Shown piece by piece: positions 53,021 through 61,843 of a stretch of DNA of 64,000 nt (the stretch's first letter is position 1; each line of letters begins with the position of its first letter). The stretch is from Hyphomicrobiales bacterium. GTDB taxonomy: Bacteria; Pseudomonadota; Alphaproteobacteria; Rhizobiales; Rhizobiaceae. The notes under the pieces were generated by a model that had not been told where the DNA came from, did not search any database, and saw nothing but the letters and a program-made list of their open reading frames with translations. The position numbers and the translations under genes were made by a program. The stretch spans positions 62,001 through 126,000 of the forward strand of contig UEIJ01000024.1 of assembly GCA_900470195.1 (NCBI GenBank). Reading direction: 5' to 3'.

Positions 53021-53904
53021 ACCATACGCCGTTGCGGTGCTTCGGCTTCCGGCGGTCGCCGTGCCGGAGAGGTCTCCGCGAGGGTGGCCAACTGGCGCTG
53101 CCGCCGCTCTTCCGTCTTGACGACGATCATGAACTCGTAAGCCGCAAGCAGGCGGCAATAAAGATAACCGGGCTTGCCGTCGAGAAAGCCGCGGCGCAGG
53201 AGGTACATATAAAGAAAGCGCAGGCCCGGCCTGAACGGCATGTGATAGGAAAGCGATTTCAACGCTCGCCGCCGCCGCTCAGGCACCGCCGAAAGAATGC
53301 CGCCCCAGTCGATCTTGCGTTCGAGCAGGCGCGAGGCCGACAGATCAGCTTCGGCTGTCGAGTAGCGGTTATGCTTGTCGTACCAGGCTTCGAGGCCCTT
53401 GTTGAAGCTGTAATGAATGAAATGGGACTGCAAGGCACCCTCAGGCCCGCCGCTGGCGCGGGAATGCACCGAGCGTTCAAACCGCACGCGGTCCGGCCTC
53501 ACCAGCCGCGTGATCCAGGTGGGATAAAGGCTGGCATGACGTATCCAGTGGCCCATGAACATGTTCTTGTAACGCGCCTTGAAAAACACCTCCGGCCGGT
53601 CCGGGTCGGCGGCGATCGCCAGCATTTCGTCGCGCAGGTCCGGCGGGGTGATCTCGTCCGCGTCGGGCGTGTAGACCCAGTCATGCTTGAACTTGATTTC
53701 GGTCAGGCCATACATGCGCTGGCGGTCCTCGGTGTCGTAGGCACGCTGGAAGACGCGAGCGCCTGCTGCTCTGGCGATTTCGACCGTGCGGTCGCTGCTG
53801 AAGGAATCGAGCACGACGATATCGTCGCACCAGTCCAGCGAAGCCAGACAGGCTGGCAGGTTGGCCTCTTCGTTCAGCGTCATGATGAGTACGGAAACAT
53901 TCAT
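53017..53904 (-). CDS. GT2-family glycosyltransferase (WaaE-like)
   Basis: A 295-residue inverting GT-A enzyme. VLIMTLNEEANLPACLASL and the catalytic-metal DADE (YTPDADEITPP) are clear. This is the WaaE-type group that transfers to lipid-linked or core sugars. A 240-nt upstream extension inside the preceding gene is rejected in favour of MNVSVLIMT. The ATG overlaps the stop of the wecA-like gene. Confidence 0.87.
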   Translation of the reverse strand: MNVSVLIMTLNEEANLPACLASLDWCDDIVVLDSFSSDRTVEIARAAGARVFQRAYDTEDRQRMYGLTEIKFKHDWVYTPDADEITPPDLRDEMLAIAADPDRPEVFFKARYKNMFMGHWIRHASLYPTWITRLVRPDRVRFERSVHSRASGGPEGALQSHFIHYSFNKGLEAWYDKHNRYSTAEADLSASRLLERKIDWGGILSAVPERRRRALKSLSYHMPFRPGLRFLYMYLLRRGFLDGKPGYLYCRLLAAYEFMIVVKTEERRQRQLATLAETSPARRPPEAEAPQRRMV

Positions 53905-55049
53905 GAAGTTGCCCCGGGGTAAGTGATTTTCGGTTTGGCGGCCGGGTTGGCCTCGACCATTGAAGCGGCGGCGGCCTGACGCGGGCCTCTGGTCATGTGC
54001 AACACGAAAAGCGTGTGCGCCGCAGCCGGGATCGCCAGTGCCAGAAGCATCGGCCAGACAGCTATGTCGAACCGGACGGCGAGATAGGCGACGCCACCGG
54101 CCATGAAATTGAGCGCCATGATCGCGACGGCTGTCTGTCCGCACGAAAGCCCCGCATCCATCAGCAGATGATGCAGGTGCTGGCGGTCCGGCGAGAAGGG
54201 GCTCCGGCGCGCCGACATGCGGCGCACGATCAGGCTCAGCGTATCGATGACCGGCACGATGACGATCCAGATCAGGACAGGAAAGGGAATTGCGGCGGTT
54301 CGGCTTGCTAGGATGAGGATAAACCCCGCAAGGGCCGCACCGAGAAAGGTGCTGCCGCCATCGCCGAGGAAAAGGCTTGCTTTCGCGCGCCAGCGATGCC
54401 GCATGTTGAAGACCAGAAAGCCGAGACAGGCGGCGGCAATGGCCAGCGCCTGCAAGCCGAGGCGATGCTCACCCGCGCCGAAACCGATGACGGCCAGCCA
54501 GAAAAAGGCGGCGGCGCTCGCCGATCCCGCCAGCCCGTCCACGCCATCGCTCATATTGACCGCGTTGACGAGGCCGACAATGAAAGCAAGCGCGACAAGA
54601 AGGAAAAGCGGGCCGGTAAGAAGCTGGATCAGCGTGTCCTCCGGAGCCGCTGCGGGCGTGCCGGTGCCGTCGGGTGCGAGGCCCAGATAGATTTGCCAGA
54701 CCCCGGCCATGCCGAGCATCAGAATGGCTGCAAGCAGCTGGATCGCAAGGCGCGGCGCTACGGGCAGGTTGAAGCGGTCGTCGAGAACGCCGGTGACGAG
54801 GATCAGCACCAGTCCCGGCAGCAGGGTCACTGCATTAGCGTGACCTGAAACGCCGAGCGCCACCAGCGCGGCAACGGAAAACGAGAGAAAAATGGCGATG
54901 CCTCCGCAAAGCGGGACGTTTCCGTCATGCATCTTGCGGGCATCGGGAACGTCGATGAGATACCATTCGCGTGCCAGCCCGCGAAAGCCGAGGCAAAAGG
55001 CGACGGAAAGGGCGAAGGCCAGAAGCGTGATCCAGGAAAGACTCGTCAT
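53901..55049 (-). CDS. WecA-type undecaprenyl-phosphate sugar-1-phosphate transferase
   Basis: A 382-residue protein with about eleven membrane segments. Family motifs are seen: LDDRFN, NAVNMSDGVDGLAG, FLGDGGSTFLG and DRQHLHHLL. It starts the lipid-linked repeat unit by moving an aminosugar-1-phosphate onto undecaprenyl phosphate, as in WecA, but donor specificity is not decided. The start MTSLSW follows CGGAGC. It begins a five-gene overlapping operon running left to the acetyltransferase. Confidence 0.9.
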   Translation of the reverse strand: MTSLSWITLLAFALSVAFCLGFRGLAREWYLIDVPDARKMHDGNVPLCGGIAIFLSFSVAALVALGVSGHANAVTLLPGLVLILVTGVLDDRFNLPVAPRLAIQLLAAILMLGMAGVWQIYLGLAPDGTGTPAAAPEDTLIQLLTGPLFLLVALAFIVGLVNAVNMSDGVDGLAGSASAAAFFWLAVIGFGAGEHRLGLQALAIAAACLGFLVFNMRHRWRAKASLFLGDGGSTFLGAALAGFILILASRTAAIPFPVLIWIVIVPVIDTLSLIVRRMSARRSPFSPDRQHLHHLLMDAGLSCGQTAVAIMALNFMAGGVAYLAVRFDIAVWPMLLALAIPAAAHTLFVLHMTRGPRQAAAASMVEANPAAKPKITYPGATS

Positions 55050-55325
55050 GTCTGCTCCGAGGCGCGTGCAAAAGATCGAACTCCGCAAATTTTTACGCAC
55101 TGCCGCTTGCGTCCACGACTTGGCTTTAGAGCGTGCCGCATACGCCTTTCAGGTCGGGTGCTAACACCAAGGGCGACATTTCGTGCCTGTGGCAAAAGGC
55201 TATTCTGGGCCTGGCCGGGAAGATTGCGTCTGTGCACGCCCTTGTTCGGCTGGATGAATGGGGGACAAAGAGGTGACACGAAAACCGCCGACCGCGCTGC
55301 GGAATATCATTCGTTGGAGCGCATC

Positions 55326-56810
55326 ATGAACGGCAGTCGCAGAGGATTTCTCATGGCGGCGCTGGAGCAGTATGCGGGGCTGCTCTTCAACTTCGTGACG
55401 GTCGCTGCGGTATCGCGCTTTCTGGGGCCGACGGAAACCGGGATGGGCGTGATAGGCCTGAGCGTCACGGCAATCGTCTTTTCCCTGCGTGAATTCGCCA
55501 GTCCGGAGTTCCTGATAAAGATCGACAAGGTACGCGATCAGGACATCCAGACGTCGCTTACTTTCCTGATGAGCGTGACGGTCCTGCTGTCTGCCGTCCT
55601 CTATCTTTCGCTGGGCTACTTCGCCGAAACCTATAACGATCCGCAACTGGAGCTTTTTCTCAGCATTACAATCGTGGCTGCGCTGGTCGAAAGCCTGTCC
55701 TTGCCGATTGTCGCGTTGTTGAGGCGCGAAATGGCCTTTGGAAGACTGGCGCGCATTCGTACCGCTGGCTCGGGCCTCGGCGCTCTTGTAACCATTGCCA
55801 TGGCCTTCTGCGGATTCGGGCATATGTGCTTTGCCTTTGGCCTGCTGGCAAGCGCGCTGATGACGACGGGACTGGCGGTTGCGCTCCATCCTATGAGAAC
55901 CATTCTGCGCCCATCGCTCGCCAGTTTCGGCACGGCCTGGCGGTTCGGGATTTTTCTCGGGGGCAATGCTGGGCTCAACAAGATCTGCATGACGCTTCCG
56001 CAACTCCTGCTCGGGCGCTTCATGCCCATATCGGCGGTCGGAATTTACAACCGCGCCGACACGCTGAGCGGCCTGCCGGATCGCATCATCCTTTCCGCCG
56101 TTTTCACGGTTGCGTTTCCGATGCTTTCGGCACAGGTCCGTGAAGGAGCGGATATCAGCCAATCCTATATCCGCGCCTTGTCCTATATCACCGTAGTCTA
56201 TTGGCCGGCGCAGGCATTGCTTGCGCTCCTTGCCTATCCGGCGGTGCACATCGTTCTCGGTCCCGGCTGGTCCGAAGCAGCGCCCATCGTCGCGATACTC
56301 AGTCTGGCCTGCCTTTTCTGGTTTCCATCCATCCTGACCTATCCGCTGCTGATGGCATTGGGCCAGAACCGCGAGGCGTTTCTGTCCAACCTGATTTCGC
56401 GGCTGGTCGCGGTCACCGTCATCGGCACCGCCGCGTTCTACGGGCTGCTCGCCGTTGCGCTCGGCCAGTTCATCAGCCTGCCAATACAAATGGTCATAGC
56501 CATCGTGTTCGTGCGCAGGCACGCGGCCTTCTCCTATGCGGTGCTTGGCCGGGCCTTGCTGAAAAGCGGGCTCGTTACCCTGATCACGCTTGCCATCCCG
56601 CTTGTTATGGTGGCGGCGACTGGCTTTTCGCTGGAAATTCACTGGTCAATGGCGGTCTTGATGGGCTTCACCGCGGCGTTCAGCTGGCTGGGCGCGCTGT
56701 TCGCAGTGCGGCATCCGTTTACCGCCGAGGTCGAACCGCTGCTGGTCTGGCTTGCCGGAAAATTTCGGGCGCGGGCTGTGCAGCCGCCGGCTTCCAGGCT
56801 TGCGGAATAG
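55326..56810 (+). CDS. Wzx-like oligosaccharide flippase
   Basis: A 494-residue MATE/MOP-type membrane protein with 12-14 segments (for example FVTVAAVSRFLGPTETGMGVIGL). The start MNGSRRGF follows GGAGCGCATC. A longer frame extending upstream from 54927 is not coding. It is the expected flippase for lipid-linked repeat units and is 11 bp upstream of a GT2 gene. Confidence 0.88.
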   Translation: MNGSRRGFLMAALEQYAGLLFNFVTVAAVSRFLGPTETGMGVIGLSVTAIVFSLREFASPEFLIKIDKVRDQDIQTSLTFLMSVTVLLSAVLYLSLGYFAETYNDPQLELFLSITIVAALVESLSLPIVALLRREMAFGRLARIRTAGSGLGALVTIAMAFCGFGHMCFAFGLLASALMTTGLAVALHPMRTILRPSLASFGTAWRFGIFLGGNAGLNKICMTLPQLLLGRFMPISAVGIYNRADTLSGLPDRIILSAVFTVAFPMLSAQVREGADISQSYIRALSYITVVYWPAQALLALLAYPAVHIVLGPGWSEAAPIVAILSLACLFWFPSILTYPLLMALGQNREAFLSNLISRLVAVTVIGTAAFYGLLAVALGQFISLPIQMVIAIVFVRRHAAFSYAVLGRALLKSGLVTLITLAIPLVMVAATGFSLEIHWSMAVLMGFTAAFSWLGALFAVRHPFTAEVEPLLVWLAGKFRARAVQPPASRLAE

Positions 56811-56821
56811 GAAGGTCGGTG

Positions 56822-57784
56822 ATGAGCGAATATAAAGCGGAGCAGCCGACGATTGACGTTGTCATCCCCAATTTCAATTATGGCCGCTATCTCTCCCTCT
56901 GTGCCAACAGCGTCTTAAATCAGGCAGGCGTCAATGTCCGCCTGCTCATTATCGACAACGCCTCGACCGATAACAGCGTCGAGGTGGCAAAGGGCCTTGC
57001 CGCCGGGGACAGCCGCGTCGAGTTGCTGCTTCGCCGCAAGAATCTGGGGCCGCATGCTTCGTTCAATGAAGGCATAGACTGGGCCGCATCGGATTATTTC
57101 CTGATCCTGTGTTCGGATGACATGTTGGCCGCAGGCGCATTGGAGAGGGCGGCAGGCGTGCTTTCGCAACACGCGGACGTTCATCTGGCGCACGGCGCGA
57201 CCGGAAGGATGAAAGCCGATGACGGCGAACCCCATCCCATTGCAGGTCCCGCCCCGGATGAATGGCGAATACGGTCGGGAGAGGATTTCATCGAACTGGC
57301 CTGCTTACATGCGTTCAATCCGGTGATCGGCCCGACAGCGGTGGTGCGCACTGCGATCCAGAAACAGGCTGGATATTACCGCACGTCGCTTCCCCATACG
57401 GACGATCTCGAAATGTGGCTGCGCATCGCCATGCATGGATGCGTTGCATCGACCGGTCAGATACAGGCTTTTGCGCGTACGCATTCCCAGAACCAGTCGG
57501 CGGCGGTGAACGGCATTTTGAACTGGAACAGGGAGTTCGAGGCAGGTTTCCGGTCCTTTTTCGAGCACGAAGGCGCCAGCCTGCCGCAACGGGACCGGCT
57601 ATTCGCAATGGCGCGGGATTGTCTGGCGAGGCGCGCCTACTGGTCTGCGATCTCCAGTCTGGCGCGGCAGCCGAAAGCGGCGGGTTCGCTGATGGCGTTC
57701 GCTCTGAAGCGGGAGCCCTTGCTGGCGGTCATGCCCCCGTTCGACTACCTGTTGAAACGATCCGCCCGTCGAAACGGCGTATGA
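56822..57784 (+). CDS. GT2-family glycosyltransferase
   Basis: A 320-residue GT-A enzyme. DVVIPNFNYGRYLSLCANSV, DNASTDNS and the metal motif CSDDM are present. Its 3' end overlaps the convergent pyruvyl-transferase gene by 56 bp (57729-57784). ATG follows GAAGGTCGGTG. Sugar unknown. Confidence 0.88.
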   Translation: MSEYKAEQPTIDVVIPNFNYGRYLSLCANSVLNQAGVNVRLLIIDNASTDNSVEVAKGLAAGDSRVELLLRRKNLGPHASFNEGIDWAASDYFLILCSDDMLAAGALERAAGVLSQHADVHLAHGATGRMKADDGEPHPIAGPAPDEWRIRSGEDFIELACLHAFNPVIGPTAVVRTAIQKQAGYYRTSLPHTDDLEMWLRIAMHGCVASTGQIQAFARTHSQNQSAAVNGILNWNREFEAGFRSFFEHEGASLPQRDRLFAMARDCLARRAYWSAISSLARQPKAAGSLMAFALKREPLLAVMPPFDYLLKRSARRNGV

Positions 57785-58976
57785 TCTTCTCGTCAGCCGT
57801 TTCGAGAAATGCGGCGCGAAGAACTTGTTCCTGTTCTGCCAGCCGGTTGCGATAGTGTTCCACGCCAGCCTCCACCTGTCTGCTCAACGCCTTTTGCTGC
57901 GCGAAGGCGAGGTCAATCTGGGAGAGGATGGTTTCGGGGTCGAAACTGTCGATCCGGTGGCAGAATGCCGAAAGTCCGGTATCGTGCAGAAGCGCATCGT
58001 TCTTGCTCGCATAAGCCAGTGAAATTGCCGGACGCCCCATGGCAAGGGCACAGACGATATTGTGGTAGCGGCTGGCAACGACAATGTCAGTCCTGGCGAT
58101 ATGCTGCATCAGTTCGTGCAGCGATGCCGACGGCTCGAACATCACCTTGTCCGCTTCCGCCGGGCCAAGCTGTCCCAGTATATCGCGCGCCGCCTCGACA
58201 TCACCCTTGTCACCAATCAGCAGTCGAACCTGCCGTCCGCCGCCCAGAAGTCTTTTTGCAAGCGTGGTCATTTTGGCGACGTAATCCGCGTAAACGGCAT
58301 CGCCGTCCCTGCCGTTCTTTTTCCACCCGCGATAGGACATCACGCCGATGCCCACGCATTGGTGCCGCTCGTCCTGCCTTCCATCTGGAACCGTTGGCAG
58401 CGCAAAGGCGATGTCCGCGCTGACGAAATCCTCATGGGGACTGACACCGAGCTGTTTCATGAAGTCGTGCGAAACCTGATCGCGATAGGACCGGAAAGCG
58501 GCAAGCGCCGATGCCCAGCGCACGAAGCGCCTGCTCAGCGGATGATTGACGGGACCCGCGCCAATCGACACAAAAATCATGCTTGTTCCGGTCAGCCTCG
58601 CCGCAAGGGACCATCGCAGCACCGCGAAAGGCCAACCGAAGGGGTTCTCGTTGAAGTCGTCCAGAATGCCGGTCCCCGGCACGACAATGAGGTCGAGCTG
58701 GGAAGCAAGCAGCAGCGCGAAGCAGAAACCGATCGCGCGGCGAGGAAGATGCAGCATGGCCTTGTTGATGGCCCGAAGCAGCCGGTTCGATGGATGGGGC
58801 TGCGAGACCGGAAGGGCTGGAAGATCGAATTTCTGCGCAACGATGTCGGGCCTGGAGCAGATGCAGACAAGTTGTGCCTCGGGGCAATTGCGATTCAAAA
58901 GCTGCAACATGGCCTCCAGCGAACCGTCATTGCCGGTATTGCCCGATCCAAATTGCCCGAAAAGACCAACCCGCAT
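57729..58976 (-). CDS. polysaccharide pyruvyl transferase family protein
   Basis: A 415-residue protein. FGQFGSGNTGNDGSLEAML is the family start and the C-terminal region has VVASRYHNIVCALAMGRP. Such enzymes attach pyruvate ketals to exopolysaccharide sugars, usually from PEP. It diverges from the GT4 at 59230 and converges on the GT2 gene with a 56-bp overlap. Pyruvylation of the glycan is inferred. Confidence 0.85.
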   Translation of the reverse strand: MRVGLFGQFGSGNTGNDGSLEAMLQLLNRNCPEAQLVCICSRPDIVAQKFDLPALPVSQPHPSNRLLRAINKAMLHLPRRAIGFCFALLLASQLDLIVVPGTGILDDFNENPFGWPFAVLRWSLAARLTGTSMIFVSIGAGPVNHPLSRRFVRWASALAAFRSYRDQVSHDFMKQLGVSPHEDFVSADIAFALPTVPDGRQDERHQCVGIGVMSYRGWKKNGRDGDAVYADYVAKMTTLAKRLLGGGRQVRLLIGDKGDVEAARDILGQLGPAEADKVMFEPSASLHELMQHIARTDIVVASRYHNIVCALAMGRPAISLAYASKNDALLHDTGLSAFCHRIDSFDPETILSQIDLAFAQQKALSRQVEAGVEHYRNRLAEQEQVLRAAFLETADEKIIRRFDGRIVSTGSRTGA

Positions 58977-59161
58977 ATGCGCGCCTCCCGATAGACCTAG
59001 AAGCTAATGCCGGACGCGCTGTCGGGAAAACTGGCAGAATGGTGAACACCATCCTCTATTGTAGGAGGGCATGTACCCCTCATAGCCGAAATGCGCGGTA
59101 TCTCAATTCCGATACACTGGCGAGCGGTATATCCATTGCCCCCCGATATACCGGAGTAAGG

Positions 59162-59186
59162 CTTCGAGGGAGTTGTTCCCTCGAAG
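59162..59186 (+). terminator. hairpin in the leader of the GT4 gene
   Basis: CTTCGAGGGA (59162-59171) and TCCCTCGAAG (59177-59186) form a perfect 10-bp stem with a GTTGT loop. It lies 44 bp before the GT4 start, within the divergent promoter region 58977-59229. It has no long T tract, so it may be a leader regulator or weak terminator. Confidence 0.6.
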
Positions 59187-59229
59187 TCTTGGCTCCCTTG
59201 CAATATCACGTGGCAACAAGGTTCTGGCC

Positions 59230-60462
59230 ATGAAATGTGCTTACTTTGTCCGTCCTCATATTGGCGGGACCTATTCGGTCTTCACGCGCCTGCGCTCGTC
59301 GCTCGGCCAGTCGGGGATAGAGCTTCGCTGGCTGGCGGCGGGCGCAGCGGGCGATACGGTCAACGTACCGAGCGGGCAGGGACTTGAGGATGCGCTGCGC
59401 AAGGGCGACGCCATCGACCGCATGGGGCTGTTGGACGAAGAAACACGCGCCCGGCACATGATCGCCTTTCTGCGGGAAAACCGCTTCGATGCCGTTTTCG
59501 TCAATGTTCTCGCCAACCGCTTTGAAACCAATCTGGCGCGCTATCTGCCAGCCGATATTCTGCGCATCATGATCGTGCATAATATCACACCCGGCACCTA
59601 TGCGGCGGCGCGGGCGATCCGCGATCACGTCCATGCGACGGTCGGCGTTTCAAAACGCTGCCGCGACGATCTCATCCGCCAGCACGGTTTCGATGCGGCC
59701 CGCACGCTGGTCATTCCGCATGGATTGAACCGGGACATTCATTTGGCGCGCAATGTTACGAAACAGGATGAAGGCAGTCCGCTGCGTCTGCTTTATCTGG
59801 GGCGTATGGAGGACAACTCCAAAGGCATTTTCTGGCTGCCGAACATATTGCGGGAACTTGATTGTTCCTACCATCTGACAGTCGCCGGTGACGGCCCCGA
59901 TCTGGCGGAACTGCGCCAACGTCTGGCGCCGTTTGGCGAAAGGGTAAGCTTTACCGGCTGGGTTGCGCCTTCCGATGTTCCGTGGCGAGTGAGCCAGCAT
60001 GACGTGCTGGTCATGCCCTCGCGCTTCGAGGGGTTCGGCCTCACGCTCATCGAGGCAATGAGCCAGGGTTGCCCTGCGGTTGTGTCGAAGATCGCCGGTG
60101 TGACCGATACCATCGTCACCGATGGCGAGGACGGCCTTTTGTTCCCTGTTGGCGATTTCCGTCAGGCGGCACGCCATATCGAGCGGCTTGCGCGTGACCG
60201 GAAACTGCTTGCGGGCTTGGCCACCGCCGCCCGGCAGAAGGTGGAAACCGTGTTCGACAACGATGTTGTGGGGCGCGCCTATGCGAGCCTTCTTGAACAT
60301 CTGGCGGCGGAACGCCCGGCCATTGCTCCGCCGCTGGCGCTTTCGCAATGGGCGATGCCGAATGCACTTCATTCCAGCCTGCGCAGCCGCCTGCCGAAGC
60401 CCGTGAAGAATTGGCTGCGCCAGGTGCGCGAGCGCCTGCATGCGGGATGGTCGGCAGCATGA
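59230..60462 (+). CDS. GT4-family glycosyltransferase
   Basis: A 410-residue GT-B protein. FVRPHIGGTYSVF at the N-terminus, SRFEGFGLTLIEAMSQGCPAV in the donor domain and a basic C-terminal tail are present. The start MKCAYFV is chosen since it has the normal beta-strand opening and AAGG nearby. It is followed 25 bp later by the aminotransferase-like gene. Confidence 0.87.
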   Translation: MKCAYFVRPHIGGTYSVFTRLRSSLGQSGIELRWLAAGAAGDTVNVPSGQGLEDALRKGDAIDRMGLLDEETRARHMIAFLRENRFDAVFVNVLANRFETNLARYLPADILRIMIVHNITPGTYAAARAIRDHVHATVGVSKRCRDDLIRQHGFDAARTLVIPHGLNRDIHLARNVTKQDEGSPLRLLYLGRMEDNSKGIFWLPNILRELDCSYHLTVAGDGPDLAELRQRLAPFGERVSFTGWVAPSDVPWRVSQHDVLVMPSRFEGFGLTLIEAMSQGCPAVVSKIAGVTDTIVTDGEDGLLFPVGDFRQAARHIERLARDRKLLAGLATAARQKVETVFDNDVVGRAYASLLEHLAAERPAIAPPLALSQWAMPNALHSSLRSRLPKPVKNWLRQVRERLHAGWSAA

Positions 60463-60487
60463 CCTGTGAATCGAAAGGAGAAGGGGC

Positions 60488-61843
60488 ATGAACCTTTTCA
60501 CGTCGCAGTTCCGCAATTCTCAATTGCTCTCCAGCAAGGCGCATGCGCTCATTCCGGGCGGCTGTCACACCTATGCCAAGGGCGACGACCAGTATCCGGT
60601 TCTGGCGCCCGGCTTCATCCAGCGCGGTTCCGGTTCGCATGTCTTTGACGTCGATGGGCATGAATATATCGAATATGGCATGGGCAATCGGGCCGTGGGG
60701 CTCGGTCATGCCTATCCGCCTGTCGTGCGCGCCGTGCGCGACGCCTTGCAGGACGGGTGCAATTTCACGCGTCCGAGCGCCATCGAAGTCGAATGCGCGG
60801 AAAGCTTTCTCGAGCTGATCGACAGCGCCGACATGGTGAAATTCTGCAAGGACGGGTCCGATGCGACTTCCGGCGCGGTGCGGCTGGCGCGTGCCTATAC
60901 CGGGCGCGACATGATCGCCTGCTGCGCCGATCATCCATTCTTTTCGACCGATGACTGGTTTATCGGAACCACGAAAATGAATGCGGGCATTCCCGCATCG
61001 GTATCGGCCTTGACGGCGACGTTCCGCTACAACGACATCGCAAGCGTGCAGGCCCTGTTCGACGATTATCCGGGGCGTATCGCTGCCATCATCCTCGAAC
61101 CCGCAAAGGCCGATGAACCGCAGGACAATTTTCTGCACGAAGCAAGGCGCATCGCCCATGAAAACGGGGCCTTGTTCATTCTGGACGAGATGATTACCGG
61201 TTTTCGCTGGCATTCGCGCGGGGCGCAGAAGCTTTATGATGTCGAGCCTGATCTTTCCTGTTTCGGCAAGGCGCTGGGCAACGGTTTTGCCATTTCTGCG
61301 CTCGCGGGCAAGGCGGAATATATGCAGCTTGGCGGTCTGATCCAGACCGACCATCCGCGCGTGTTCCTGCTTTCGACCACGCATGGCGCGGAAACCCACG
61401 CGATGGCGGCGGCGATTGCCACGATGACGATTTATCGCGACGAGCCCGTGATCGAAAGGCTCTATGAGCAAGGCTCCAAACTGGCAGAGGGCGTGAATGC
61501 GGCAATAGCCAGCCACGGGCTTCAGGACCACGTTCGCCTGTTCGGGCGTCCTTGCTGCCTTGCCTATGGTACGCTCGATGAAAAGGGCCAGCCGTCGCAG
61601 GCTTTTCGCACCTTGTTTCTTCAGGAGACGATCCGGCGTGGCGTGCTGATGCCGTCGCTGGTCGTGAGCTACACCCACAGCGACACCGACATTGCGCGCA
61701 CAGTGGATGCAATCGACGGTGCGCTCGGCATTTATGTTCGCGCACTCAACGACGGGGTGGGTTCCTATCTGACGGGCCGTCCTTCGCAGGTGGTTTATCG
61801 CCGCTTCAACGAAGCGTCGGCCTATCCCTCCGCGATGCGATGA
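60488..61843 (+). CDS. class-III aminotransferase, GSA-aminomutase-like
   Basis: A 451-residue PLP enzyme. The lysine is Lys261 (FGKALGNGF) and the cofactor-binding Asp is in ILDEMITGFR. Overall it resembles glutamate-1-semialdehyde aminomutase (HemL), but the substrate part differs and the gene is in a glycan operon next to an ABC-independent set of enzymes. It probably transfers an amino group to a sugar or a small modifying group. ATGA overlap with the next gene. Haem synthesis is unlikely. Confidence 0.82.
   Translation: MNLFTSQFRNSQLLSSKAHALIPGGCHTYAKGDDQYPVLAPGFIQRGSGSHVFDVDGHEYIEYGMGNRAVGLGHAYPPVVRAVRDALQDGCNFTRPSAIEVECAESFLELIDSADMVKFCKDGSDATSGAVRLARAYTGRDMIACCADHPFFSTDDWFIGTTKMNAGIPASVSALTATFRYNDIASVQALFDDYPGRIAAIILEPAKADEPQDNFLHEARRIAHENGALFILDEMITGFRWHSRGAQKLYDVEPDLSCFGKALGNGFAISALAGKAEYMQLGGLIQTDHPRVFLLSTTHGAETHAMAAAIATMTIYRDEPVIERLYEQGSKLAEGVNAAIASHGLQDHVRLFGRPCCLAYGTLDEKGQPSQAFRTLFLQETIRRGVLMPSLVVSYTHSDTDIARTVDAIDGALGIYVRALNDGVGSYLTGRPSQVVYRRFNEASAYPSAMR

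Noticed and set aside
54927-55325. Upstream extension of the flippase frame
   Set aside because: It overlaps the wecA-type gene on the opposite strand, and the flippase family begins at MNGSRRGF.
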